From assembly GCA_946538445.1 (NCBI GenBank), contig CAMNGO010000070.1, forward strand, positions 1 to 9,264: a DNA stretch of 9,264 nucleotides, read 5' to 3'. The position numbers and the translations under genes are program-made. The notes beneath the pieces were generated by a model that did no database searches, was not told where the DNA came from, and saw only the letters and a program-made list of their open reading frames with translations. Below are positions 1-6,966 of this stretch, one piece after another. The first letter of the stretch is position 1. Each line of letters starts with the position of its first letter. The DNA is from an uncultured Lachnospiraceae bacterium (GTDB lineage: Bacteria; Bacillota; Clostridia; Lachnospirales; Lachnospiraceae).

Positions 1-225
1 AGTGTGGCCAACATCAGACAAAATGAGGACGGAAGCCCTGACGAATCGGAAGCCGTTAAAGGGTATTTTGCCGTGGATCTGTCTGACACCCAATTCGGTA
101 AAAGCTACAACGATAAGCAGGAATTGCAAGAAGGCGAAGAAAAAGCTCCCCTTTATGCCGTCATCATCTCCAATACGGATCATCTTGATGACAGCGTAAA
201 ATTAGTGGAAGCTTTGAGTGAGTAA
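1..225 (+). CDS. C-terminal fragment of an unrecognised protein (5' end outside the window)
   Basis: The reading frame is open from the first base and ends with TAA at 223-225, giving about 74 residues. A GTG at 4-6 and later codons could be read as starts, but no ribosome binding site can be seen, so this is most simply the tail of a gene that begins upstream. The fragment is acidic and soluble, with no membrane segment. Its end (YAVIISNTDHLDD followed by VKLVEALSE) loosely recalls the C-terminus of NlpA/MetQ-type substrate-binding proteins, where a strand is followed by a short helix rich in LVEAL. That likeness is weak and I do not assign a function. The gene converges on the LacI-type gene, with only 23 bases between the two stop codons and no clear hairpin terminator there. 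Confidence 0.55.
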   Translation, partial: SVANIRQNEDGSPDESEAVKGYFAVDLSDTQFGKSYNDKQELQEGEEKAPLYAVIISNTDHLDDSVKLVEALSE

Positions 226-248
226 ATCTTTATTTTATTATGATCTTT

Positions 249-1238
249 CTATTCGACACATGCTGTGCTCTCCCGTTCAATCAGAGTCACAGGAAATGTG
301 GCATTTTCCTGACTCGGTTCTCCCTGTATGGAAGTATCCAGGAGCCGGATGGCGTGTATGGCCATCTCCTCCAGAGGCTGCCGTATGGTGGTTATGGAGG
401 GCGAAGTAATTCTGGTGAGAAATACATCATCATACCCTATCACTTTAATTTTTTCCGGAACCGGAATACGCAGATCTTTGCAGGTAATAATAACCTGGGC
501 AGCCAGGATATCGTTATTGGCAAAGATTCCGTCGGTCTCCGGATATTTTTTTAGAATCTCAGAGATCTGTTCCTTATTATCCTTTACATAATCAAGACCA
601 ATGCAGATGGTCTCTTCATGGCATGTAACACCATGCTTCCTACAGGTTTCCCGGAATCCTATAAGCCGGCAATCCCCAGGCATCTGAATAAATGGGTTTG
701 TCCCCAGGTGTATCAGATGACTGCAACCCCGGCCGATCAGATGTTCCGCCGCCAAGGTGCCCCCCATCAGATTATCACACTCGATGGAAGCTACCTTATC
801 ATCGCTGAAACGCTCCCAGGCGATCACAGGCACACCGAGATCCTCAAATCCTTTCAGGGAATCCTGTCCGGTGCACATGATGATACCTGCCACTCTGTTC
901 CTACGGCAGATTTCGATATAATCCTGTTCTCTCTCCTTCATGGTCTGTGAATTACACAGAAGTATGCGATACCCTTTTCGGTAAGCCTGGTCTTCAATCT
1001 GGCTGATTACAGCAGAAAAATAGGGATGATTAATATGGGGTACGATCAAACCGATAAGATTCGATTTGTTGCGATGGAGAGATCTGGCCAGCTCATTGGG
1101 CTGATAATTTAATTTCTCCATGGCCTGATTAACGCGGTTTCTGGCATCTTGACTTATGTATCCACGATTGTTTAATATGCGGGATACAGTACTGACCGCC
1201 AGCCCTGCTTCTCTAGCTACATCTTTTAGTGTTGCCAT
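249..1238 (-). CDS. LacI/GalR-family transcriptional repressor, probably of the adjacent GH32 gene
   Basis: This 329-residue protein has the full LacI layout. An N-terminal helix-turn-helix (about residues 3-23, TLKDVAREAGLAVSTVSRIL) is followed by the hinge helix (YQPNELARSL, residues 45-54) with its minor-groove leucine, L54. A periplasmic-binding-protein-like effector domain begins at residue 60 (NLIGLIVP) and includes the typical late segments IFANNDILAAQV and VIGYDD. Length is normal for the family (330-340). The start is supported by the HTH position and an AGGT-type ribosome binding site 6 bases upstream. It lies 29 bases after the GH32 stop on the same strand, so the two are probably co-transcribed. 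Family knowledge says such regulators bind a sugar or sugar phosphate and release the operator. The effector here is inferred to be sucrose, fructose or a fructo-oligosaccharide derivative from the neighbour only. I could not identify a convincing operator upstream of the GH32 gene. Confidence 0.93.
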   Translation of the reverse strand: MATLKDVAREAGLAVSTVSRILNNRGYISQDARNRVNQAMEKLNYQPNELARSLHRNKSNLIGLIVPHINHPYFSAVISQIEDQAYRKGYRILLCNSQTMKEREQDYIEICRRNRVAGIIMCTGQDSLKGFEDLGVPVIAWERFSDDKVASIECDNLMGGTLAAEHLIGRGCSHLIHLGTNPFIQMPGDCRLIGFRETCRKHGVTCHEETICIGLDYVKDNKEQISEILKKYPETDGIFANNDILAAQVIITCKDLRIPVPEKIKVIGYDDVFLTRITSPSITTIRQPLEEMAIHAIRLLDTSIQGEPSQENATFPVTLIERESTACVE

Positions 1239-1267
1239 ATATCTACCTGCCTGTCATCTGATTTATG

Positions 1268-2821
1268 TCAATCGATCTCAAAAAAGTCTATATAGTCTGT
1301 CTGATCTTCCTGCATGGAGAAGAGGATCTCTCTCCCTTTTAAAGCAAAAGTCCCGAAACTGATACCATCTTCAAAGAAAACTTCCAGAATCCTGTCATCT
1401 ACGATCATCTCCAGTTTGTGGTGGTCAAGACCTGCCTGGAATTTCTCTCCATCAACGGTAAAGACGCCACTGTGGGGATTGTAGGAAATGTCAGAGTCAT
1501 TGATACTCCACTGGAATATATCCCCATGGTCAGGAGACAATTCCATGGAAGAAACAAAAGCCTTGGAATGATCTCTGTTCTCGTAAATAATCTTTCCTGC
1601 GTCCTTGCTGACTCTCCATGGATCCGCAGGCTTCAGTTGTTCGTAGAGCTCTCTTATCGGCCGCTGCAGGAGGAAGTAACGGCCCTTGTTCACACGGTAA
1701 GAAAACTCTGTCGGAATTCCATAGGCACCGGTAAAGAGCCTCCCGTCGTTCTCAAGACGAAGCCAGGGGATGGAGATGGTTCTGTCTTCGATGCCGGAGA
1801 AGGTTTGCGCTGCGTAGGGAAGTTTGGATATATAAGCCTTGTGTCTCTCCCCGCTGTTCTCAAAGCGGTAACCGTCAAAATCACCGGGGAAATAATATCC
1901 GTCCGCGCACCAGAAGAACCATTTCTTCTCTCCCTCTGCGTTGGTAAGAAGAAAGAGATCCGGGCATTCCCAGGCATCTTCCAGGTACAGTTCCTGTGTC
2001 ATATCCCAGTTTTTAAGGTCGGTGGACCGGAAGATACCAAAGTCATTTCCCTTCAGCCACAGAACCATGATATATGCTTCTGTCTCGGAATGCCAGAATA
2101 TCTTGGGATCCCGGTTATCCCTGTAGATGGTGTCGATACAAGGCTCAGGGATCTTGGTCAATGTTTCCCCCATATCGTTGCTAAAGGCAATCTTCTGGGT
2201 AAATTCTTTACCCTGACTCCAAGGGTTGGTACCACCTGCTTCGGTATAATAATAAAGCAAAGTGTCTTTTGAAAAGCCCAGAAGTTCTCTCTCGTTAATG
2301 ATACCACAGCCTGAAAACATGGTACCGTCCTCATCGGGAAACATGACGGTATCCAGCTGGGCCCAATGAAGCATGTCCTTGCTGATGGCGTGTCCCCAGC
2401 TCATATTCTCCCATCGTACATCAAAGGGATTATACTGAAAATACAGATGATAGAGACCGTCCATATAAACCATCCCGTTGGGATCATTGGTCCAACCACG
2501 GTTGGCGGTGAAATGAATCCTGGGTCTGTTGGTTACAAACTGACGCCTTTTCTTGCGGTTCTGCATCCTCATCCCCATGATCATGGGAAATTCTCCCTCG
2601 ATGATCATGGTTTTTCCGCGGTATTTCCACACAGGTATCTCGGCATAATAATCCCCGAAATACTCTTCTTCTTTCGACATGTCCACGGGAATCTTTAATT
2701 CCATAATCTTTTCAGCTTCCGTATCCTCATCCTTTACATAAAAAGAGAGTAACTGGTTCTCCTGCCCTGTGTAGATAGGTATATATAGATAACCTTCTTT
2801 GATCTGTATCGTTCTCTTCAT
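1268..2821 (-). CDS. Glycoside hydrolase family 32 (beta-fructosidase: sucrose/fructan hydrolase)
   Basis: This 517-residue enzyme should hydrolyse beta-fructosyl bonds in sucrose, sucrose-6-phosphate or fructo-oligosaccharides. All three GH32 catalytic blocks are present. WTNDPNG at 110-116 carries the nucleophile D113, RDP at 237-239 carries the transition-state-stabilising D238, and ECP at 285-287 carries the acid/base E285. FSG is at 169-171. The C-terminal beta-sandwich (about 405-517) ends with the usual DDRILEVFFEDG strand pair. There is an extra N-terminal segment of about 100 residues, beta-rich, ending in WKYRGKTMIIEGE. It resembles the small beta domain (DUF4980-like) found ahead of some levanases. 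No signal peptide is visible, so the enzyme is probably cytosolic and acts on imported sugar. A weak AAGGA site lies 8 bases before the ATG. The LacI-type gene follows in the same unit. Exact substrate (invertase, levanase or inulinase type) cannot be read from the sequence. Confidence 0.95.
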   Translation of the reverse strand: MKRTIQIKEGYLYIPIYTGQENQLLSFYVKDEDTEAEKIMELKIPVDMSKEEEYFGDYYAEIPVWKYRGKTMIIEGEFPMIMGMRMQNRKKRRQFVTNRPRIHFTANRGWTNDPNGMVYMDGLYHLYFQYNPFDVRWENMSWGHAISKDMLHWAQLDTVMFPDEDGTMFSGCGIINERELLGFSKDTLLYYYTEAGGTNPWSQGKEFTQKIAFSNDMGETLTKIPEPCIDTIYRDNRDPKIFWHSETEAYIMVLWLKGNDFGIFRSTDLKNWDMTQELYLEDAWECPDLFLLTNAEGEKKWFFWCADGYYFPGDFDGYRFENSGERHKAYISKLPYAAQTFSGIEDRTISIPWLRLENDGRLFTGAYGIPTEFSYRVNKGRYFLLQRPIRELYEQLKPADPWRVSKDAGKIIYENRDHSKAFVSSMELSPDHGDIFQWSINDSDISYNPHSGVFTVDGEKFQAGLDHHKLEMIVDDRILEVFFEDGISFGTFALKGREILFSMQEDQTDYIDFFEID

Positions 2822-3071
2822 ATTTCTTATCCTTGTCCGGCAATTTTAATCTATTGATTATATTTTAATATATTTTTATTATAATGAAGGATGAATTGAA
2901 TTACTAGAGTATTATAATATAAAAATATCATCATTCTTTCGTATTATTTGACCCGCAAGGCCGTAATTTCTTGTATTTTCATGAAAAGTATGATATAGGA
3001 TTGCTATAAAAGATTATTAAGACATACAGCCGGAATATAAGACGGCGACAGATAGAAACAGGAGGAAAGGA
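2822..3071. promoter_or_regulatory. Divergent promoter region between the GH32-lacI unit and the BMP-phosphoesterase unit
   Basis: These 250 non-coding bases are strongly AT-rich, especially 2845-2935, and must serve both outward-facing units. Two identical self-complementary ATTATAAT boxes lie at 2878-2885 and 2911-2918, each containing TATAAT on both strands. They could be -10 elements for either direction, but no good -35 box sits at the right distance from any of them. On the + strand a TTGACC at 2948-2953 has a weak TGTATT 18 bases downstream, and a better extended -10 lies at 3002-3010. No clear LacI-type operator (palindrome with a central CG) and no convincing catabolite response element were found. 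Confidence 0.5.
3002..3010 (+). promoter_or_regulatory. Candidate extended -10 promoter element for the BMP-like gene
   Basis: TGCTATAAA matches the extended -10 form TGnTATAAT at all but the last base. The corresponding -35 position (about 2982-2987, TGAAAA) is poor, which is tolerated by extended -10 promoters. Transcription would begin near 3017, leaving a leader of about 55 bases that ends in the AGGAGG at 3060-3065, 6 bases before the ATG. This is pattern matching only. Confidence 0.35.
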
Positions 3072-5012
3072 ATGAGTATTCTTTACGCCGAAGCAAGACA
3101 ACATTATGAAAAAGCATTACAGTTGGGAAAAAAGGAAGGCGGCAGTCCTGCTGTGCTGGATGAGATTCTGGAGGAGGCAGGTTTAAAATCTTCCATCGGA
3201 TTCTCATTGGGGGTCCAGAGTGTCAATCTGGATCAGATCGTCGGCACGAAAACTGCCGGTCGTAAATCCAGTTTCAGCAAGAGTTTTTATCCTTTGCTGA
3301 AGCCGGAAACAGAATTCGGGAACAAATGGATCAACCTCTGCAAGTCTCATCTGGAGGAAGGAATCCACGATCCCATAAAAGTATATGAATATCTCAATGA
3401 ATTCTATGTTCTGGAGGGAAACAAAAGACTGAGTGTTCTCCATTATTTTGATTCCGTAAGTATCCGGGCAGAGATTCAGCGGCTGATGCCCCCTCAGACA
3501 GACGATCCGGAGATACAGATCTACTATGAGTTTGTGGCCTTCAACCACCTTTCCCAGATTAATTATGTTTATTTCACCAGGCAGGGATGTTTTGCAAAAC
3601 TGCAGCGCCTGATCGGAAAAAAGAGGGATGAATACTGGTCTGACGAAGACCGCATGCATTTTTCCTCTTTCTTTGGAAGGTTTCGTGTTGAATATATCAA
3701 ACGGTTCGGCAGACAGCATTACACCAAGATCAGTGATGCCTTTCTTACCTTCATCTCCATCTATGATTACGATAAAAATCTTTCCATTTCCTCAGATGAA
3801 CTGAAAAAAAAGATGGAAAAATGCAAAGACGAGTTCTTACTTGCCCTGAAAGATAAATCCACGGAGGTTCAGATGGATCCATATGAGAAGAAGAAAAGCC
3901 CCATCCGCCAGCTGATTTCCGGCGCCCCGAAACATTTGAAAGTGGCTTTTATTCATGACAGGAACAGTGAAGAATCCGCCTGGACATTCAATCATGATAT
4001 CGGCAGAATCCATATCGAGAAGATGTTTCCTGATAACATCAGCACCACTGCTTACTTTAATACGACCCTTGATAATATCGAAGAGACTTTGGAGACTGCG
4101 ATCGCCGAGGGTCATAAGGTGATTTTTACCACCTCTCCCATCTTTTTAAAAGCCACTTTGAAAGTGGCTGTGGAACATGAAGACATCAAATTTTTAAATT
4201 GTACCACCCATCTTTCTTATAAGCATGTCAGAACTTATTACGCCAGAATGTACGAAGTAAAATTTCTGATGGGGGCTATCGCAGGGGCTTTGACAGAAAA
4301 TGATAAGATTGGATATATCGCTGACTATCCGATCTACGGAACCATCTCCAACATCAACAGCTTCACGCTGGGAGCCATCATGGTGAATCCCCGGGCCAAG
4401 ATTTACTTACAATGGTCCAGGCTAAGGGATCATGCACAGGACGAAGAGCAGTATATGAAGCAGATCTATGATTCTTTCCGTCAGCAGGAAATATCCATCA
4501 TCTGTGACAAAGACAGCTTCAATGCGGAGGAATATACCAAAAGAATCGGATTATATAAAGAGGAGAAAGAAGGGTTCTGGAATATTGCCATGCCCATCTG
4601 GGACTGGAGCGTTTTCTATGATAAAGAGATAACCAATATACTGAACGGCAACTGGAAGACGGAGGAGAACAAGGACAAAGGACAGGGCATCAGCTATTGG
4701 TGGGGTATCTCCTCCGGCATTGTTGATATCGTAAGGTCCAGCCGGCTTCCCGTGGGTACGAAACGTCTGGCGGATCTGATCAAAGATGCCATGGTGCGGG
4801 GCAAATTCAATCCCTTCTCCGGAACTCTCTATTCCCAAAACGGACTGATTCAATCGGATAAAAAGGCAGTCCTTTCTCCGGAACAGATACTTACCATGGA
4901 CTGGCTGGCTGAAAATGTAATCGGAAATATTCCAAAAGTAGAGGAACTTACAGAGACAGCCAGGACCCTGACCAGTTTTGTCGGTACGGACAAAGGAGAG
5001 CATGTACTATGA
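3072..5012 (+). CDS. Cytosolic BMP/PnrA-like ligand-binding protein with ParB-like N-terminal region
   Basis: This 646-residue protein has no signal peptide or lipobox, so it should stay in the cytosol, unlike ordinary BMP-family lipoproteins. Residues about 48-130 look ParB-like: DPIKVYEYLNEFYVLEGNKRL (100-120) has the pattern of a ParB/Srx strand plus a GNKR motif where ParB has G-E-R-R. A helical linker (140-285) contains an EF-hand-like loop at 232-243. Residues about 287-590 form the BMP/PnrA-type periplasmic-binding fold: LKVAFIHDR, then EVKFLMGAIAGAL and KIGYIADYPIYG, then SFTLGAIMVNP. Family knowledge is that BMP/PnrA proteins bind nucleosides, with Med as a cytosolic regulatory relative. 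The start is fixed by AGGAGG 6 bases upstream. The stop overlaps the phosphoesterase start (ATGA), indicating translational coupling. I infer a sensor or scaffold for a nucleoside or nucleotide. The BMP domain is secure; the ParB-like region is likely; the role is unknown. Confidence 0.85.
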   Translation: MSILYAEARQHYEKALQLGKKEGGSPAVLDEILEEAGLKSSIGFSLGVQSVNLDQIVGTKTAGRKSSFSKSFYPLLKPETEFGNKWINLCKSHLEEGIHDPIKVYEYLNEFYVLEGNKRLSVLHYFDSVSIRAEIQRLMPPQTDDPEIQIYYEFVAFNHLSQINYVYFTRQGCFAKLQRLIGKKRDEYWSDEDRMHFSSFFGRFRVEYIKRFGRQHYTKISDAFLTFISIYDYDKNLSISSDELKKKMEKCKDEFLLALKDKSTEVQMDPYEKKKSPIRQLISGAPKHLKVAFIHDRNSEESAWTFNHDIGRIHIEKMFPDNISTTAYFNTTLDNIEETLETAIAEGHKVIFTTSPIFLKATLKVAVEHEDIKFLNCTTHLSYKHVRTYYARMYEVKFLMGAIAGALTENDKIGYIADYPIYGTISNINSFTLGAIMVNPRAKIYLQWSRLRDHAQDEEQYMKQIYDSFRQQEISIICDKDSFNAEEYTKRIGLYKEEKEGFWNIAMPIWDWSVFYDKEITNILNGNWKTEENKDKGQGISYWWGISSGIVDIVRSSRLPVGTKRLADLIKDAMVRGKFNPFSGTLYSQNGLIQSDKKAVLSPEQILTMDWLAENVIGNIPKVEELTETARTLTSFVGTDKGEHVL

Positions 5013-5599
5013 AGATATTGGCAATATCAGACATGGAATCCAAATTCCTGTGGGACTATTATCAACCAGGTATGTTGGATGATATCGAACTCATCTTATC
5101 TGCCGGTGATCTGGATAGCGCCTACCTGTCCTTTCTGGTCACCATGGCGCACTGTCCTCTTCTCTATGTCCATGGAAATCACGATACGAATTATCCGGTG
5201 AAGCCGCCGGAAGGCTGTATCTGCATCGAAGATAAGATCTACGTCCATCAGGGAATCCGGATCCTGGGGCTTGGCGGAAGTATGAAATATAATCAGGGAA
5301 TGTATCAATACACAGAGAAAGAAATGTCACGTCGTCTCTTCCGGCTGGCTTTCCCTCTCCTCTATCACAAGAGTTTCGATATCCTGCTGACCCACTCTCC
5401 CATCCGCGGATTTCATGACAAGGAAGATCCTGCCCACAGAGGGTTCAGGATATTTGATACCCTGCTGAGAAAATATCATCCGCGCTATATTATTCACGGC
5501 CATGTTCACAGCAATTATGGAAGGGATTTCATCAGGGTGGATCAATATGAGGGGGTTACAGTGATCAATGCATGTGAGAAATATGTCTTTGAATACTGA
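5009..5599 (+). CDS. Calcineurin-like metallophosphoesterase, coupled to the BMP-like gene
   Basis: This 196-residue protein is a compact single-domain metallophosphoesterase. The metal-binding motifs appear in order: D8-x-E10 near the N-terminus, GD at 33-34, GNHD at 56-59, a TH at 128-129, and GHVH at 164-167. Motif I normally reads D-x-H; here the histidine is replaced by glutamate (SDME), which may be a trait of this subfamily and could change metal preference. An internal DPAHRG (140-145) lies between the fourth and last motifs. No signal peptide or membrane segment is seen, so it is cytosolic. The ATG overlaps the TGA of the preceding gene, with AAAGGAGAG about 10 bases before it, so the two products are probably made together. 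Relatives cleave phosphomonoesters or phosphodiesters, including cyclic nucleotides and nucleic acids. The substrate here is unknown; the partner gene makes a nucleotide-type compound an attractive guess. Confidence 0.9.
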   Translation: MKILAISDMESKFLWDYYQPGMLDDIELILSAGDLDSAYLSFLVTMAHCPLLYVHGNHDTNYPVKPPEGCICIEDKIYVHQGIRILGLGGSMKYNQGMYQYTEKEMSRRLFRLAFPLLYHKSFDILLTHSPIRGFHDKEDPAHRGFRIFDTLLRKYHPRYIIHGHVHSNYGRDFIRVDQYEGVTVINACEKYVFEY

Positions 5600-5800
5600 C
5601 GGTATAAGGAGCTGTTCTCCGACAGTGAAAAGGGCAAAGGGTTTTTGTCATCAATAAACAGAGATTCTTTTCATTTTTCATATATTCTTACTATTGAGGT
5701 AAAGAGGCTTTGATTGTAAAATAAACATATATTTTGAGTAGAGATTAGAAGAATTCTGCTCACAGGTATAATACATGCTATGTTTTAGGAGGAAGTATAT
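5600..5800 (+). promoter_or_regulatory. Intergenic region with the probable promoter of the ABC ATPase gene
   Basis: A perfect TATAAT stands at 5767-5772 and AGGAGG at 5787-5792, 8 bases before the ATG at 5801. Transcription would begin near 5779, giving a very short leader. No good -35 box lies 16-18 bases before the TATAAT; TTGTAA at 5714-5719 is too far away. Only weak hairpins (for example GGAG and CTCC arms at 5608-5620) follow the phosphoesterase gene, without a T-run, so I see no true terminator and some read-through into the ATPase gene is possible. No cre site was recognised. Confidence 0.5.
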
Positions 5801-6904
5801 ATGGCAGATTTAAAATTAGTTGATGTTCAGAAGATTTACCCTAATGGATTCCATGCAGTACATGATTTCAACCTTGAGATCAAAGATAAAGAGTTCATTA
5901 TCTTCGTAGGTCCTTCAGGTTGTGCGAAATCCACCACATTGCGTATGATTGCAGGTCTTGAGTCCATCTCCGGCGGTGAATTTTATATTGATGGCGAGCT
6001 GATGAACAACATCGAGCCAAAAGATCGTGATATCGCCATGGTATTCCAGAACTATGCCCTTTATCCACATATGACTGTATATGATAACATGGCATTCTCA
6101 CTGAAATTACGTAAGGTACCAAAGGATGAGATCGATGAGAAGGTTCGCGAAGCTGCTAAGATCCTCGACCTTGACAAATTATTAGACAGAAAGCCGAGCC
6201 AGTTATCCGGTGGTCAGAGACAGCGTGTTGCTATGGGTCGTGCTATCGTTCGTCAACCGAAAGTATTCCTTATGGACGAGCCTCTCTCCAACCTGGATGC
6301 TAAGCTGAGAGTTCAGATGCGTATCGAGATCTCCAAGATTCATCAGAGATTAGGCGCTACCATCATCTACGTTACTCATGACCAGGTTGAGGCTATGACT
6401 CTTGGTACCAGAATCGTTGTTATGAAAGACGGTTATATCCAGCAGGTAGACAGCCCGAAGAATCTTTACAATAAACCTTGCAACCTCTTCGTTGCAGGAT
6501 TCATCGGATCTCCTCAGATGAACTTCTTCGATGCTGTTTGTAAAGTAAATGGCAGTGATGTTATCCTTCAGATCGGTAACAGCAAATTCCCGGTACCTGC
6601 AGATAAAGCCAAAGCTCTTATCGATGGCGGCTATGACGGAAAGACTGTTGTTCTCGGTATTCGTCCTGAAGATGTTCGCGAAGCTACTGCTGCAGATGCA
6701 GGAAGCACAATCGAAGCAGATATCAAGTTCTATGAGTTACTTGGTGCTGAAGTTTACCTGTACTTCGATCTTGAAGGTATGCAGATGACTGCACGTACTC
6801 CTTCCAGCACTTCATTACGTCAGGGCTCTCATGCACAGTTCGCTCTTGATATGAACAAGATCCATGTCTTTGATAAAGAGACAGAAATCACAATCACAAA
6901 CTAA
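5801..6904 (+). CDS. Sugar ABC transporter ATP-binding subunit, MsmX/UgpC/MalK type
   Basis: This 367-residue ATPase would power carbohydrate uptake ABC transporters of the CUT1 class from the inner face of the membrane. The nucleotide-binding domain shows Walker A GPSGCAKST (37-45), the Q-loop at Q83 in VFQNYALYPH, the signature LSGGQ (135-139), Walker B VFLMDE (155-160), the D-loop SNLDA (163-167) and the H-loop H193. The C-terminal OB/TOBE-type regulatory region (about 240-360) contains the GIRPED segment (286-291) typical of MalK/UgpC. Length is normal. In Walker A the glycine before the lysine is alanine (A42, codon GCG). No permease or binding protein is nearby, which fits the known behaviour of MsmX-type ATPases that serve several transporters. 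Codon use differs from its neighbours (many CGT, GTT, GCT), as expected for a highly expressed gene. A strong terminator follows. Confidence 0.95.
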   Translation: MADLKLVDVQKIYPNGFHAVHDFNLEIKDKEFIIFVGPSGCAKSTTLRMIAGLESISGGEFYIDGELMNNIEPKDRDIAMVFQNYALYPHMTVYDNMAFSLKLRKVPKDEIDEKVREAAKILDLDKLLDRKPSQLSGGQRQRVAMGRAIVRQPKVFLMDEPLSNLDAKLRVQMRIEISKIHQRLGATIIYVTHDQVEAMTLGTRIVVMKDGYIQQVDSPKNLYNKPCNLFVAGFIGSPQMNFFDAVCKVNGSDVILQIGNSKFPVPADKAKALIDGGYDGKTVVLGIRPEDVREATAADAGSTIEADIKFYELLGAEVYLYFDLEGMQMTARTPSSTSLRQGSHAQFALDMNKIHVFDKETEITITN

Positions 6905-6926
6905 TCCACACGGATATGGTTTTTCG

Positions 6927-6935
6927 TGGTATTAT
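6927..6935 (+). promoter_or_regulatory. Weak candidate extended -10 for the PucR/CdaR-type gene
   Basis: TGGTATTAT fits an extended -10 (TGnTATAAT with one change). The -35 position around 6907-6912 is poor. If used, the transcript would run through the terminator hairpin at 6967-7004 before reaching the regulator gene, so expression would need read-through. Pattern matching only. Confidence 0.22.
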
Positions 6936-6966
6936 AGTTAGGATACCATGTGATCATAGACATAAC

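Noticed and set aside
4..225. A complete small gene starting at the GTG at base 4
   Set aside because: The frame is open to the edge of the window and no ribosome binding site can be seen, so a truncated larger gene is the simpler reading.
226..248. A bidirectional terminator between the first gene fragment and the LacI-type gene
   Set aside because: The 23 bases are T-rich but contain no inverted repeat able to form a stable stem.
1418..2272. A 284-codon open frame on the + strand opposite the GH32 gene
   Set aside because: It lies wholly antisense to a gene with complete catalytic motifs, has no ribosome binding site or recognisable domain, and its composition is that of a shadow frame.
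2833..2847. TTGTCCGGCAA just upstream of the GH32 start as a LacI-type operator
   Set aside because: Only three of five positions per half-site are symmetric around the central CG, too weak to call an operator.
3072..5012. Reading the BMP-like protein as an ABC transporter lipoprotein
   Set aside because: It has no hydrophobic N-terminal segment or lipobox cysteine, carries about 285 additional N-terminal residues, and has no BMP permease or ATPase nearby; the ATPase at 5801 is of the sugar MsmX/UgpC type.
5600..5660. A terminator after the phosphoesterase gene
   Set aside because: Possible stems are four base pairs long and the T-run at 5641-5646 is not preceded by a stable hairpin.
6905..6966. 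A riboswitch or antiterminator ahead of the terminator that precedes the PucR/CdaR-type gene
   Set aside because: The only alternative pairing I found with the terminator arm is about five bases (GATCA), and no known riboswitch core is recognisable.
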